The notes beneath the pieces were generated by a model. That model was not told where the DNA came from, did not search any database, and was given only the letters and a program-made list of their open reading frames with translations. From NCBI RefSeq assembly GCF_003514505.1, contig NZ_DOPX01000016.1, positions 1-64,000 on the forward strand: DNA of 64,000 nucleotides. The letters run 5' to 3'. Positions within the stretch are counted from its first letter, which is position 1. The number at the start of each line of letters is the position of its first letter. This document shows, piece after piece, positions 34,834 through 41,735 of the stretch. This DNA is from Proteiniclasticum sp. GTDB lineage: Bacteria > Bacillota > Clostridia > Clostridiales > Clostridiaceae. The translations under genes were made by a program, and so were the position numbers.

Positions 34834-35601
34834 ATGAAATACCGAACAGATTTTGTGACGAACTCATCCAGTGCCAGTTATATTGTGGAGATTGACTGTA
34901 TTCCAATAGAAGGAGATACTCAAACCATCCAGTTTCTGGTTCATCCAGAGGAAGCCTCTGGCATAGAGCTACATATACCTTGTGATGAAGAAGGATTCTA
35001 TTATGGCGACAATGAAAAAAAGAGAATCTCTCAGATTAAGGATATAGAGGAACTGATGGACATTCTTTATGAGCGGCTTTATGTGGATGAGTTTTATCGT
35101 TCAGATGAAGAGGAGTTTTTTGAGGAGGACATTGTTTTCAAGCAGGAGGATTTGGACGAATATTTTAATGCTTGCAAAGAAGTACTGTTGAGTGAGTATT
35201 CAACATTAAACAACCTTAAAAGTGTTGCTGTCAAAAACATCAAGTATGGCAATGGGGATTCTGCGTCATGGATTCCTTTTGAGGACAATCCAGTTCTTGA
35301 AGATTACTATGAGAGGTATCATGCAGCAGATGCCCGTGGAAAAGAGACCGTGTTTTTGGAGCTAAGAAACTACATTGACTCTGAACCGGTCATGGTTTGG
35401 AAAGATCATGAGGGGGAGATGGATGGGCCGCGGAAAATCATGTGGAATGATGATGAAAAGGCACTGGATGGTTTTCTGAATAAATTTTTTCATGAAAGAG
35501 AACCAAATAGGATGTACTGGATGGCGTATCCAACAACTCGCTATGAACTGGATATGGGAACAGGAGTGGTTGTTGAATCTGAGATTTTAACGCTTTTTTA
35601 G
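34834..35601 (+). CDS. 'TNSSS-motif' protein, putative partner of the radical SAM enzyme
   Basis: The 255-residue protein starts MKYRTDFVTNSSSASYIVEI. This N-terminal DFVTNSSS(S/A)S(Y/F) motif recurs in many clostridial proteins that otherwise differ, which I recall as a shared and unexplained signature. The rest is acidic, with the strand-like end RYELDMGTGVVVESEIL and no catalytic motif. The start is only 2 bases after the radical SAM stop, so the genes are tightly coupled. A conserved Ser/Asn/Thr stretch at the very N-terminus is a plausible modification site, but this is a hypothesis. Confidence 0.65.
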   Translation: MKYRTDFVTNSSSASYIVEIDCIPIEGDTQTIQFLVHPEEASGIELHIPCDEEGFYYGDNEKKRISQIKDIEELMDILYERLYVDEFYRSDEEEFFEEDIVFKQEDLDEYFNACKEVLLSEYSTLNNLKSVAVKNIKYGNGDSASWIPFEDNPVLEDYYERYHAADARGKETVFLELRNYIDSEPVMVWKDHEGEMDGPRKIMWNDDEKALDGFLNKFFHEREPNRMYWMAYPTTRYELDMGTGVVVESEILTLF

Positions 35602-35688
35602 CGATGATACTTGAGAATTGATGACTTACGTATTCTGAAGAAGTTGTACGGAACAGTTCACAATATTAAGTGAAGAAGGAGATAAAGT

Positions 35689-35926
35689 ATGTCGTACTAT
35701 AGATGTAACTCCGAAATTATAAAGGTGAAGAATGAGAATTTGAACACAAGAGCTTTTTTAGAATCTGTACAAAGATATATTGTGGATTTAACGAATGGAG
35801 TTAGGTCGAAAGTCTAGGAAACTTTTTATTGATGTATATCTAGACGAGTTGCACATTGTGATCAATAAAGAGAAGAGTCCGTGCAAACTCAAATGCGTTA
35901 TAGAGACATTGATTCAATATTCATAA
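35689..35926 (+). pseudogene. Decayed short paralogue of the gene at 32661
   Basis: An ATG with a GAAGGAGAT ribosome site begins MSYYRCNSEIIKVKN, then NTRAFLESVQRYIVDLTNGV, closely matching MSYYMRAKEAITIKN and TRAFTISVKKYIQDFLQGV of the 32661 protein. It stops at TAG after 44 codons. Another frame continues KLFIDVYLDELHIVINKEK up to a stop at 35926. A frameshift and truncation relative to the 348-residue paralogue are clear. It lies 23 bases before mcrB. Confidence 0.75.
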
Positions 35927-35949
35927 GGTAAAGGGGAAAAGTAAGTAGA

Positions 35950-38205
35950 ATGCAAAAATTGTTTATTGGGAAATTCACTGTTAAAGATCAGTATGAAAAC
36001 AATTATTATAAGATCGATGATGAGAAGGATAAAGGGGTATTCAATAGTTTAAGTGAGGGGGATTATGTACTCCCAAGTCACGGCACTTATGTGGGGAAAC
36101 TGCTTAAATTTAAGGGGTTTGAAGAAAAGCAAGAATCTATTCATGCCACCTTTGATGTGGTAAAAACATATCCCAAGGATCTTACCTACGCTGGCAATAT
36201 CACCAACTGCAAATACTTTGTTCCCGATATGAATTTATGGAACAAAACAGTAAAATCCACAAAAGGATTGGGCTTTTTTGAAATCAGCCTTGAAAAAAAC
36301 TGTCCTGAGATACCCGAGATTGATTTTGAAAAATCTCAGAGAAAGTTCATTGTAGTTCTAGAAGAAGCATTGACTTCACTAACATTTGTGAAGCCGCAGG
36401 ATATCTGTATTGTAATCAGCAGCCTTAAAGAGGGCAGAGTTAAGGATATTCTTGAGTTCAACGGAAAATCCTTTGAAAGGCATGAAGCAACATGGACTCT
36501 TTATCAAGATAAAATCGAACATGGAAAATCGGAATACACACTCCATGAGCTTCTGGATTATGCAAAACCATCGAAAGACAATTCACCTAAAAAGTATAAA
36601 TACATCCTCAGCCTTATAGGTGCTCTTGAATCAGAAAAGTATTTTATTGCTGATAATGCGGTAGCTCTCTACGATAATGTCATTGTGGGCAGAAAAAAGA
36701 CCTATGTAAAACCAAAAACTGGAGTAAAGACTCCAGCTGATGTGGTTGATCCTGATGAGTCAAATGACCTTTCAGAGTATGAGACCTATGCGAAGCTTTT
36801 AGAGCTTAATCCTAACATCATACTTTATGGACCACCTGGTACTGGAAAGACCTATGGGGCTATGAAAATTATTGAAGCGTTTGAAGAGAAGTTAGGATAC
36901 AAGTCGTCGTTTCATCAGGTGAAAGATGAAGGAAGACTAAGATTTATTACTTTCCATCAAGCTTTTTCTTATGAAGAGTTTGTAGAAGGTCTTCGTCCGG
37001 TTACAGATGAGGCAGGAAATATCAAGTACGATATCAAATCAGGAGTATTGAAAAGACTTGCGGAAGATTGCAGAGTAGAAGAGAAGAAGCAAATTTTTCA
37101 GAAAGAAGCTTTAGCTCACACTACAGGAGAGAGTAAAGTATGGAAAGTTTCACTGGGAAGAAAAAACATTGAAGAAGATGTTTATGAGAGACTAAGGGAT
37201 TTGAACCAGATTGCCATTGGATCCACTCCAACTGAAAGTATTGAAGAATGGACTGATGAAGTTATTGATGGTGCAGATCCATCGGGGATGCTCAAAACTC
37301 TTCGAAGTAAAATGCAAATAGGAGATCTTGTTTTTATATTCAATTCTCTTAGAACCATTAGACTCATTGGCGTGGTAGTATCCGACTATCTTTATGTGGA
37401 TGACGGTATTAAATACAGACATCGAAGGAAAGTAGAATGGATCGGTAACTTTGAGAAGAATCCGGTGGATATTTATAATCTCAATCAGGAAAAGCAGATG
37501 ACATTATCGTCCTTATATGAGCTGAAAATCTCCGCTGGGGATGCACTTAAGCTTATTGAAGATGAGGATGATGTGGAGACACCTGTAAAGCCTTATTATT
37601 TGATTATCGATGAGATCAACAGAGGGAATATTGCAAAGATATTTGGTGAACTCATCACTTTAATCGAAAAAGACAAACGGGAAGTACTTTCATGTCATTT
37701 ACCCTACTCATCACAAGAGTTTACACTACCAAAGAATCTCTATATTATCGGGACAATGAATACAAGTGATAGATCCATTGCTCTTCTTGACACGGCACTC
37801 AGAAGAAGATTTGCGTTTGTGGAAGTGAACCCAGATCCTAAACTCATAGAAAGTGTGTCACCCACTGTTGGAGGCAATGTCTCACCATCTAAACTTCTTA
37901 CTGCACTCAACCAGAGAATTGTAGAAAAGATAGACCGCGATCACAGAATCGGACACAGCTATTTTATGGGGGAAGATTTAATTACAAAAGAAGACCTTCA
38001 CTATGTTTGGTATTACAAGATCATGCCTCTCTTAATGGAGTATTTTTACAATGATATTTCTCAAGTGGAGGATATTGTAGGAAGCAAGTTTATCAATAAA
38101 AAGACAGGTGAAATTTCCCTTCTAGGCCTTGCCCCAAATAACATTGGTGTTTCAGAGTTTGAGAGTGCTCTTATGGATATTTATGGGAAGGAATTCCAAG
38201 GATGA
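35950..38205 (+). CDS. mcrB: McrB-type GTPase with an EVE-like insert
   Basis: McrB is the modification-dependent translocase subunit of the McrBC type IV restriction system. The N-terminal 270 residues are an unknown specificity region. The AAA+ core has Walker A (LYGPPGTGKTYG, about 294-305), Walker B (LIIDEINRGNIAKIFGELITLIE, in parts; about 549-571) and the McrB signature GTMNTSDRSIALLD with ALRRRF. Between Walker A and Walker B lies an insert of about 130 residues (around 395-530) with KVWKVSLGR, MQIGDLVFIF and IRLIGVVVSDY, which resembles an EVE/PUA-like modified-base-binding domain. mcrC follows with a 4-base ATGA overlap. Confidence 0.9.
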   Translation: MQKLFIGKFTVKDQYENNYYKIDDEKDKGVFNSLSEGDYVLPSHGTYVGKLLKFKGFEEKQESIHATFDVVKTYPKDLTYAGNITNCKYFVPDMNLWNKTVKSTKGLGFFEISLEKNCPEIPEIDFEKSQRKFIVVLEEALTSLTFVKPQDICIVISSLKEGRVKDILEFNGKSFERHEATWTLYQDKIEHGKSEYTLHELLDYAKPSKDNSPKKYKYILSLIGALESEKYFIADNAVALYDNVIVGRKKTYVKPKTGVKTPADVVDPDESNDLSEYETYAKLLELNPNIILYGPPGTGKTYGAMKIIEAFEEKLGYKSSFHQVKDEGRLRFITFHQAFSYEEFVEGLRPVTDEAGNIKYDIKSGVLKRLAEDCRVEEKKQIFQKEALAHTTGESKVWKVSLGRKNIEEDVYERLRDLNQIAIGSTPTESIEEWTDEVIDGADPSGMLKTLRSKMQIGDLVFIFNSLRTIRLIGVVVSDYLYVDDGIKYRHRRKVEWIGNFEKNPVDIYNLNQEKQMTLSSLYELKISAGDALKLIEDEDDVETPVKPYYLIIDEINRGNIAKIFGELITLIEKDKREVLSCHLPYSSQEFTLPKNLYIIGTMNTSDRSIALLDTALRRRFAFVEVNPDPKLIESVSPTVGGNVSPSKLLTALNQRIVEKIDRDHRIGHSYFMGEDLITKEDLHYVWYYKIMPLLMEYFYNDISQVEDIVGSKFINKKTGEISLLGLAPNNIGVSEFESALMDIYGKEFQG

Positions 38206-39443
38206 AAAACTCAGTAATAACGATATTTGAGGACCGTGCAACGAAAGTATCATTGAGTCAGGAACAGATTCATGATCTTGATCAAATGCGCTCTATCATT
38301 GGAAAGCGTAATCTTAGATTGGATATGGATGGTTCCTTAAAGATTATACATTATGTGGGGTTTATCTCTAAGGGGAATACATGTGTACAGATATTGCCTA
38401 AAATCTATGAGAAAAGCGGGATTTCAAACGATGAAGAGATAAAAGAATCCATGGCTGTTCTATATAAAATGATCAGGTATTCATCATTTAATAAGGTACT
38501 GCAGCTACCAGAAAAGATTGATTCCAAGTTATTGGAACAGGATCTTTTAGAGATATTCATTGAGATTTTTGCTGATAAAGTTTTCCGGACATATTCATCA
38601 AGAATGTATCGAGAGTATATTGAGATTGATGAGAACTCCTCATTTATAAGAGGAAAAATAAAAGTACCCGAGACGATTAGAGAGAATCTCATTAGAAAAG
38701 ACAAACATATCATCAGCTATCAGAGTTTTGAACAGGACAATGTCATTAATAATGTAGTAAAAACAGTAATTCTGAGATTGTTGGGTGTTTCAAAGAGTAA
38801 GGAAATAAGAGCGAAACTTAAGAAAGCCCTGCTGTTTCTTGAAGATGCAAGAAAGATTGATTTATCCTTAAATCTTCTGAACTCTGTAAGATTTACCAGG
38901 CTAAACAAAGACTTTAAAACGGTTTATGAAATGGCGAGGATGTTCTTTCTGAACCTTCAACCACAGAATTATGAAGGAGAGGAGTCTGTATTCTCCTTTT
39001 TGGTGCCTGTTAACGAGCTGTTTGAACAGTATCTTTACAAACTCTTTCAAGAAAATGGTAAATATCAGGTGCGGTATCAGAATAAACATCGATTTGCATA
39101 TTTTGATTCGGGAGATTCTTTGATGATGGTTAGACCGGATATTATACTGGAAAAAGACGGTAAAACAGCTATTGTCGTAGATGCGAAGTATAAAAATCCT
39201 GGTTATGAAAATGGAGCGTATAAAAATATAAATAGTTCAGATTTGTATCAGGTTTATGCATATTCAAGAATCTATGGGGTGGATAAAGTTGCGCTGATCT
39301 ATCCATCTTTTGATGAGGTTCAACCAGTTAAACAGACGATTGTGCTTAAAGATGTTCAAGGAAAATATCAGGTGATTGTCTATTCGGTGGATTTGAAAGG
39401 TGATGCTTTAAGTACTTCATTGGATATCTCTAAATTACTATAA
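38202..39443 (+). CDS. mcrC: McrC-type nuclease subunit
   Basis: McrC (413 residues) is the endonuclease partner that McrB recruits to cut DNA carrying modified cytosines or other modifications. It has an N-terminal strand-rich region (LRLDMDGSLKIIHYVGFI), a helical middle, and the C-terminal PD-(D/E)xK nuclease RPDIILEKDGKTAIVVDAKYKNPG (in two parts: RPDII and VVDAKYK), followed by a QVYAYSRIYG motif. It starts within the mcrB stop (ATGA). It ends the long run of plus-strand defence genes. Confidence 0.92.
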   Translation: MKNSVITIFEDRATKVSLSQEQIHDLDQMRSIIGKRNLRLDMDGSLKIIHYVGFISKGNTCVQILPKIYEKSGISNDEEIKESMAVLYKMIRYSSFNKVLQLPEKIDSKLLEQDLLEIFIEIFADKVFRTYSSRMYREYIEIDENSSFIRGKIKVPETIRENLIRKDKHIISYQSFEQDNVINNVVKTVILRLLGVSKSKEIRAKLKKALLFLEDARKIDLSLNLLNSVRFTRLNKDFKTVYEMARMFFLNLQPQNYEGEESVFSFLVPVNELFEQYLYKLFQENGKYQVRYQNKHRFAYFDSGDSLMMVRPDIILEKDGKTAIVVDAKYKNPGYENGAYKNINSSDLYQVYAYSRIYGVDKVALIYPSFDEVQPVKQTIVLKDVQGKYQVIVYSVDLKGDALSTSLDISKLL

Positions 39444-39711
39444 GTGTTTTCTTGGACAATATGAAAAATAGAGAGTCACAGTTGTTGTATTTTTATTTAA
39501 CATTGGGCATAGTGGTAACTTTAAAAAAAAGCACTTTTGAGTTCTGGGATTTTGCACTTGAATAAATAGAAATATGAAAGTGTTTAAACCCGCAAAAATA
39601 ACAGACCCATTATTAGAGGAGGTAATAATCAAATTGACCTGGAATATTCAAAAGGGTTGATTAATATTGGAAATGTCACTGACTTAATAAGTAATAAGAG
39701 GGAGAGTTATT
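39444..39711. other. Short gene-free stretch after mcrC
   Basis: No credible gene is seen. A GAGGAGGT site near 39617 precedes only an 8-codon frame. The ribosome site GAGGGAGAG lies at the end, before the DUF4230 gene. Confidence 0.4.
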
Positions 39712-40305
39712 ATGAACGGGAAAAGAAGCAAAATCATTATTGTAATATTAGCGGTTCTGGTTATAGCTACTAGTGTAATCATCGTACCCAAACTTCTTGG
39801 GAAAGAGGAGCAGAAAGCGGAAATCGTAACACGTTCAACATTAGAAGAGATTATTGATATCGAAGAGTTTTCAATGTTTCAGGCTGTTTATAATGGAGTA
39901 GCTGAAATTTACAACAAAAAGAATCCTGAGAAAATTGATTATTATGTATCATATAATGCAAAAGTGAATGCAGGATTTGACCCTAAAGACTGTATCATTG
40001 AGATAGATGATCAAAGCAGAGCAATAACATTAATATTGCCAGAGATGAAAATGTTTGACCCCATCGTAGATATCGCTTCACTCGATTATATTTTCCAGAA
40101 TAAAAAGATTAATAATAGTTCTGTTAGCGCAGAAGCATATCAGGCATGTATAGACGACGCAATAGTTGAAAGTAATCAAAATACAGAAATGTATCAACTT
40201 GCAGAAGAGAATGCTAAGAATGTTATGGTAGCACTTGTAAGACCATTTCTATCTTCATTAGATAGTAAGTACAGTTTTGAAGTTGTTGTTGGAGGAGAAA
40301 AATGA
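39712..40305 (+). CDS. DUF4230 membrane-anchored protein
   Basis: The 197-residue protein has an N-terminal signal anchor (KIIIVILAVLVIATSVIIV, about residues 7-25). An extracytoplasmic domain follows with the DUF4230 style: an opening helix with repeated 'FSMFQAVYNGVAEIY', strand pair YYVSYNAKVNAGFDPKDC and the helix EENAKNVMVALVRPF near the end. Function is unknown. It overlaps the next gene by 4 bases, and that gene encodes a second DUF4230 protein, so the two probably form a surface complex. It lies near the inferred right end of the mobile element. Confidence 0.72.
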   Translation: MNGKRSKIIIVILAVLVIATSVIIVPKLLGKEEQKAEIVTRSTLEEIIDIEEFSMFQAVYNGVAEIYNKKNPEKIDYYVSYNAKVNAGFDPKDCIIEIDDQSRAITLILPEMKMFDPIVDIASLDYIFQNKKINNSSVSAEAYQACIDDAIVESNQNTEMYQLAEENAKNVMVALVRPFLSSLDSKYSFEVVVGGEK

Positions 40306-40934
40306 TGAGAGTTCACAAATTACCTATGAGAACTGTTCTCATACTTTGTACACTCGTGCTGACTTCATGTGGTGTGCCCGAGAAGCCTAAGGATGTCTTA
40401 GAGGCATCACAAATGAGAGCTATTGCAGAACTTGCAGTGATGGAATGTTATTACAATAATGTAGCGAAATTCAAAGAGGAAGATGTTTCAGGGTTTTTAT
40501 TCTGGAAGAAAGACAAACATTTTTGGATAGAATACAATGGTGTAGTGAAGTTAGGTATTGATGTTTCAAAGCTGAAGTTAGAGGTTAATAATACTGATGT
40601 TAAAATCTATTTGCCAGCAGCTGAGATTCTAGACTCTGAGGTAGACCCGAAATCACTCACTGAAGATGCATTCATTGTTGAGGATGGATCTGCTAAAGTT
40701 ACTGCTCAAGATGAGAACACAGCATTTGCTGTAGCCGAACAAAATATGCTTGATACAGCAATGCAGGATACCTCACTAATGAAAAGTGCAAGGGATAGAG
40801 TCAAGACACTTCTAGAAGGATATGTGATGAACCTAGGAAAGCATCTTAATATTGAGTATGAGATTGAGTGGATTGATTTACCTGCAGAGAGTGATTCAAT
40901 AGATAGCATAGTCCCACCAGTTGAAACCCCATAG
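40302..40934 (+). CDS. DUF4230 lipoprotein
   Basis: A signal peptide with lipobox (ILCTLVLTSCG) predicts lipid attachment outside the membrane. The mature part repeats the arrangement of its neighbour: helix AIAELAVMECYYNNVAKF, strands FWIEYNGVVKLGIDVSKL, a DPKSLTEDAFIVEDG turn, and helix SARDRVKTLLEGYVMNL. Length is 210 residues, and an adjacent ATG at 40305 is an equally possible start. It is coupled to the upstream DUF4230 gene. Confidence 0.75.
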   Translation: MMRVHKLPMRTVLILCTLVLTSCGVPEKPKDVLEASQMRAIAELAVMECYYNNVAKFKEEDVSGFLFWKKDKHFWIEYNGVVKLGIDVSKLKLEVNNTDVKIYLPAAEILDSEVDPKSLTEDAFIVEDGSAKVTAQDENTAFAVAEQNMLDTAMQDTSLMKSARDRVKTLLEGYVMNLGKHLNIEYEIEWIDLPAESDSIDSIVPPVETP

Positions 40935-41044
40935 GGGATGTAATTAATGATAGAAAGAAAGTACTTCGAACTTTCTGAGTATCATCATAATTTATTCCTT
41001 TTAATTAAGAACTGCTTGAAGTAGGGTATAATTCGTAACCATAT

Positions 41045-41443
41045 TTACTTATGATACGGCTCATGATTCCAAATCCGAAACGCCCGATAGAGCTGCTCCA
41101 GCATACAGACAAAAGAAAGCTCAGGACTCAGTGATAGCGATGACAAGCTCAGCGAATCATCCGAATCAAAAGGAACATCCAGTAACAATGCAATCTTAGA
41201 ACTGCCACCAAGAGAAAGCTCTTGAAGATGCTGAGAAAACTCCACAGAATCTTTAGGTAGTCCCTTGGTAGACACCTGAATGGTGTAGTATCCAGAGAGC
41301 AGGTTTTCTAAAGAAATTGAATCATCATAAGACTGAAGAGATAGCGTGCAGTATCTCTTCAGTCTTTTTATATACTCCTTGGACGCGCTCTCATAATAAG
41401 AGGGGAGTGCAGTTTTTGGTGTAACAATCATAATACTAAGCAT
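41045..41443 (-). CDS. Divergent RlmH-like protein (probable integration target)
   Basis: RlmH is a SPOUT methyltransferase that methylates pseudouridine 1915 of 23S rRNA. This 132-residue protein matches the family at the start (YYESASKEYIKRLKRYC) and end (LEQLYRAFRIWNHEPYHK) but is about 25 residues short. It also lacks the knot-loop GG(S/A)xG motif that binds SAM, which is replaced by LDVPFDSDDSLSL. It is probably not an active methylase, and a normal rlmH should exist elsewhere. GGAGG lies 5 bases before the start. Its 3' end encodes the attachment-like sequence described at 41046-41063, as rlmH (orfX) does for SCC elements. Confidence 0.75.
   Translation of the reverse strand: MLSIMIVTPKTALPSYYESASKEYIKRLKRYCTLSLQSYDDSISLENLLSGYYTIQVSTKGLPKDSVEFSQHLQELSLGGSSKIALLLDVPFDSDDSLSLSSLSLSPELSFVCMLEQLYRAFRIWNHEPYHK
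41046..41063 (-). other. SCC-like attachment site at the 3' end of the rlmH-like gene
   Basis: The last codons and stop read GAGCCGTATCATAAGTAA on the minus strand. Staphylococcal SCC elements integrate at the rlmH 3' end, at a site I recall as GAAGC-TATCATAAGTAA with small variation. The core TATCATAAGTAA is identical here. The inferred element lies on the low-coordinate side. A second direct copy was not found in the window. Confidence 0.6.
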
Positions 41444-41735
41444 AAAGCCTCCGCTTTAAGTACATGGAAGTAGATTTGCCCAGGATTTACAGTGAATATT
41501 GACCCCCTATTAGCCAGATTGTAAAACTTGGACACCATTTAGAAAAATCATAACAGAAATTAGAAAGAAATTCATCAACAGCAAGTTCTTGGATGATCCC
41601 TTGGTACAACCTGGTGTAATGGAAAAAGAAGAATCAAGAACAAAATAACCGCTGATGAAACAGTAAAGCGAAAGCCTTTGTTTTCAACGGTTATCTTCAT
41701 ATTAATTTTTAAAGTCTAGAATAAGGAGTTTAGTG
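41444..41735. other. Region between the rlmH-like gene and the beta-glucoside operon
   Basis: No gene is seen. Around 41510-41560 there is sequence (TTGTAAAACTTGGACACC) reminiscent of an insertion-sequence end, but no transposase. At 41645-41694 a long hairpin follows: ATAACCG (41645-41651) pairs with CGGTTAT (41688-41694), with a second internal stem. It may act as a terminator for the minus-strand operon. Confidence 0.45.
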
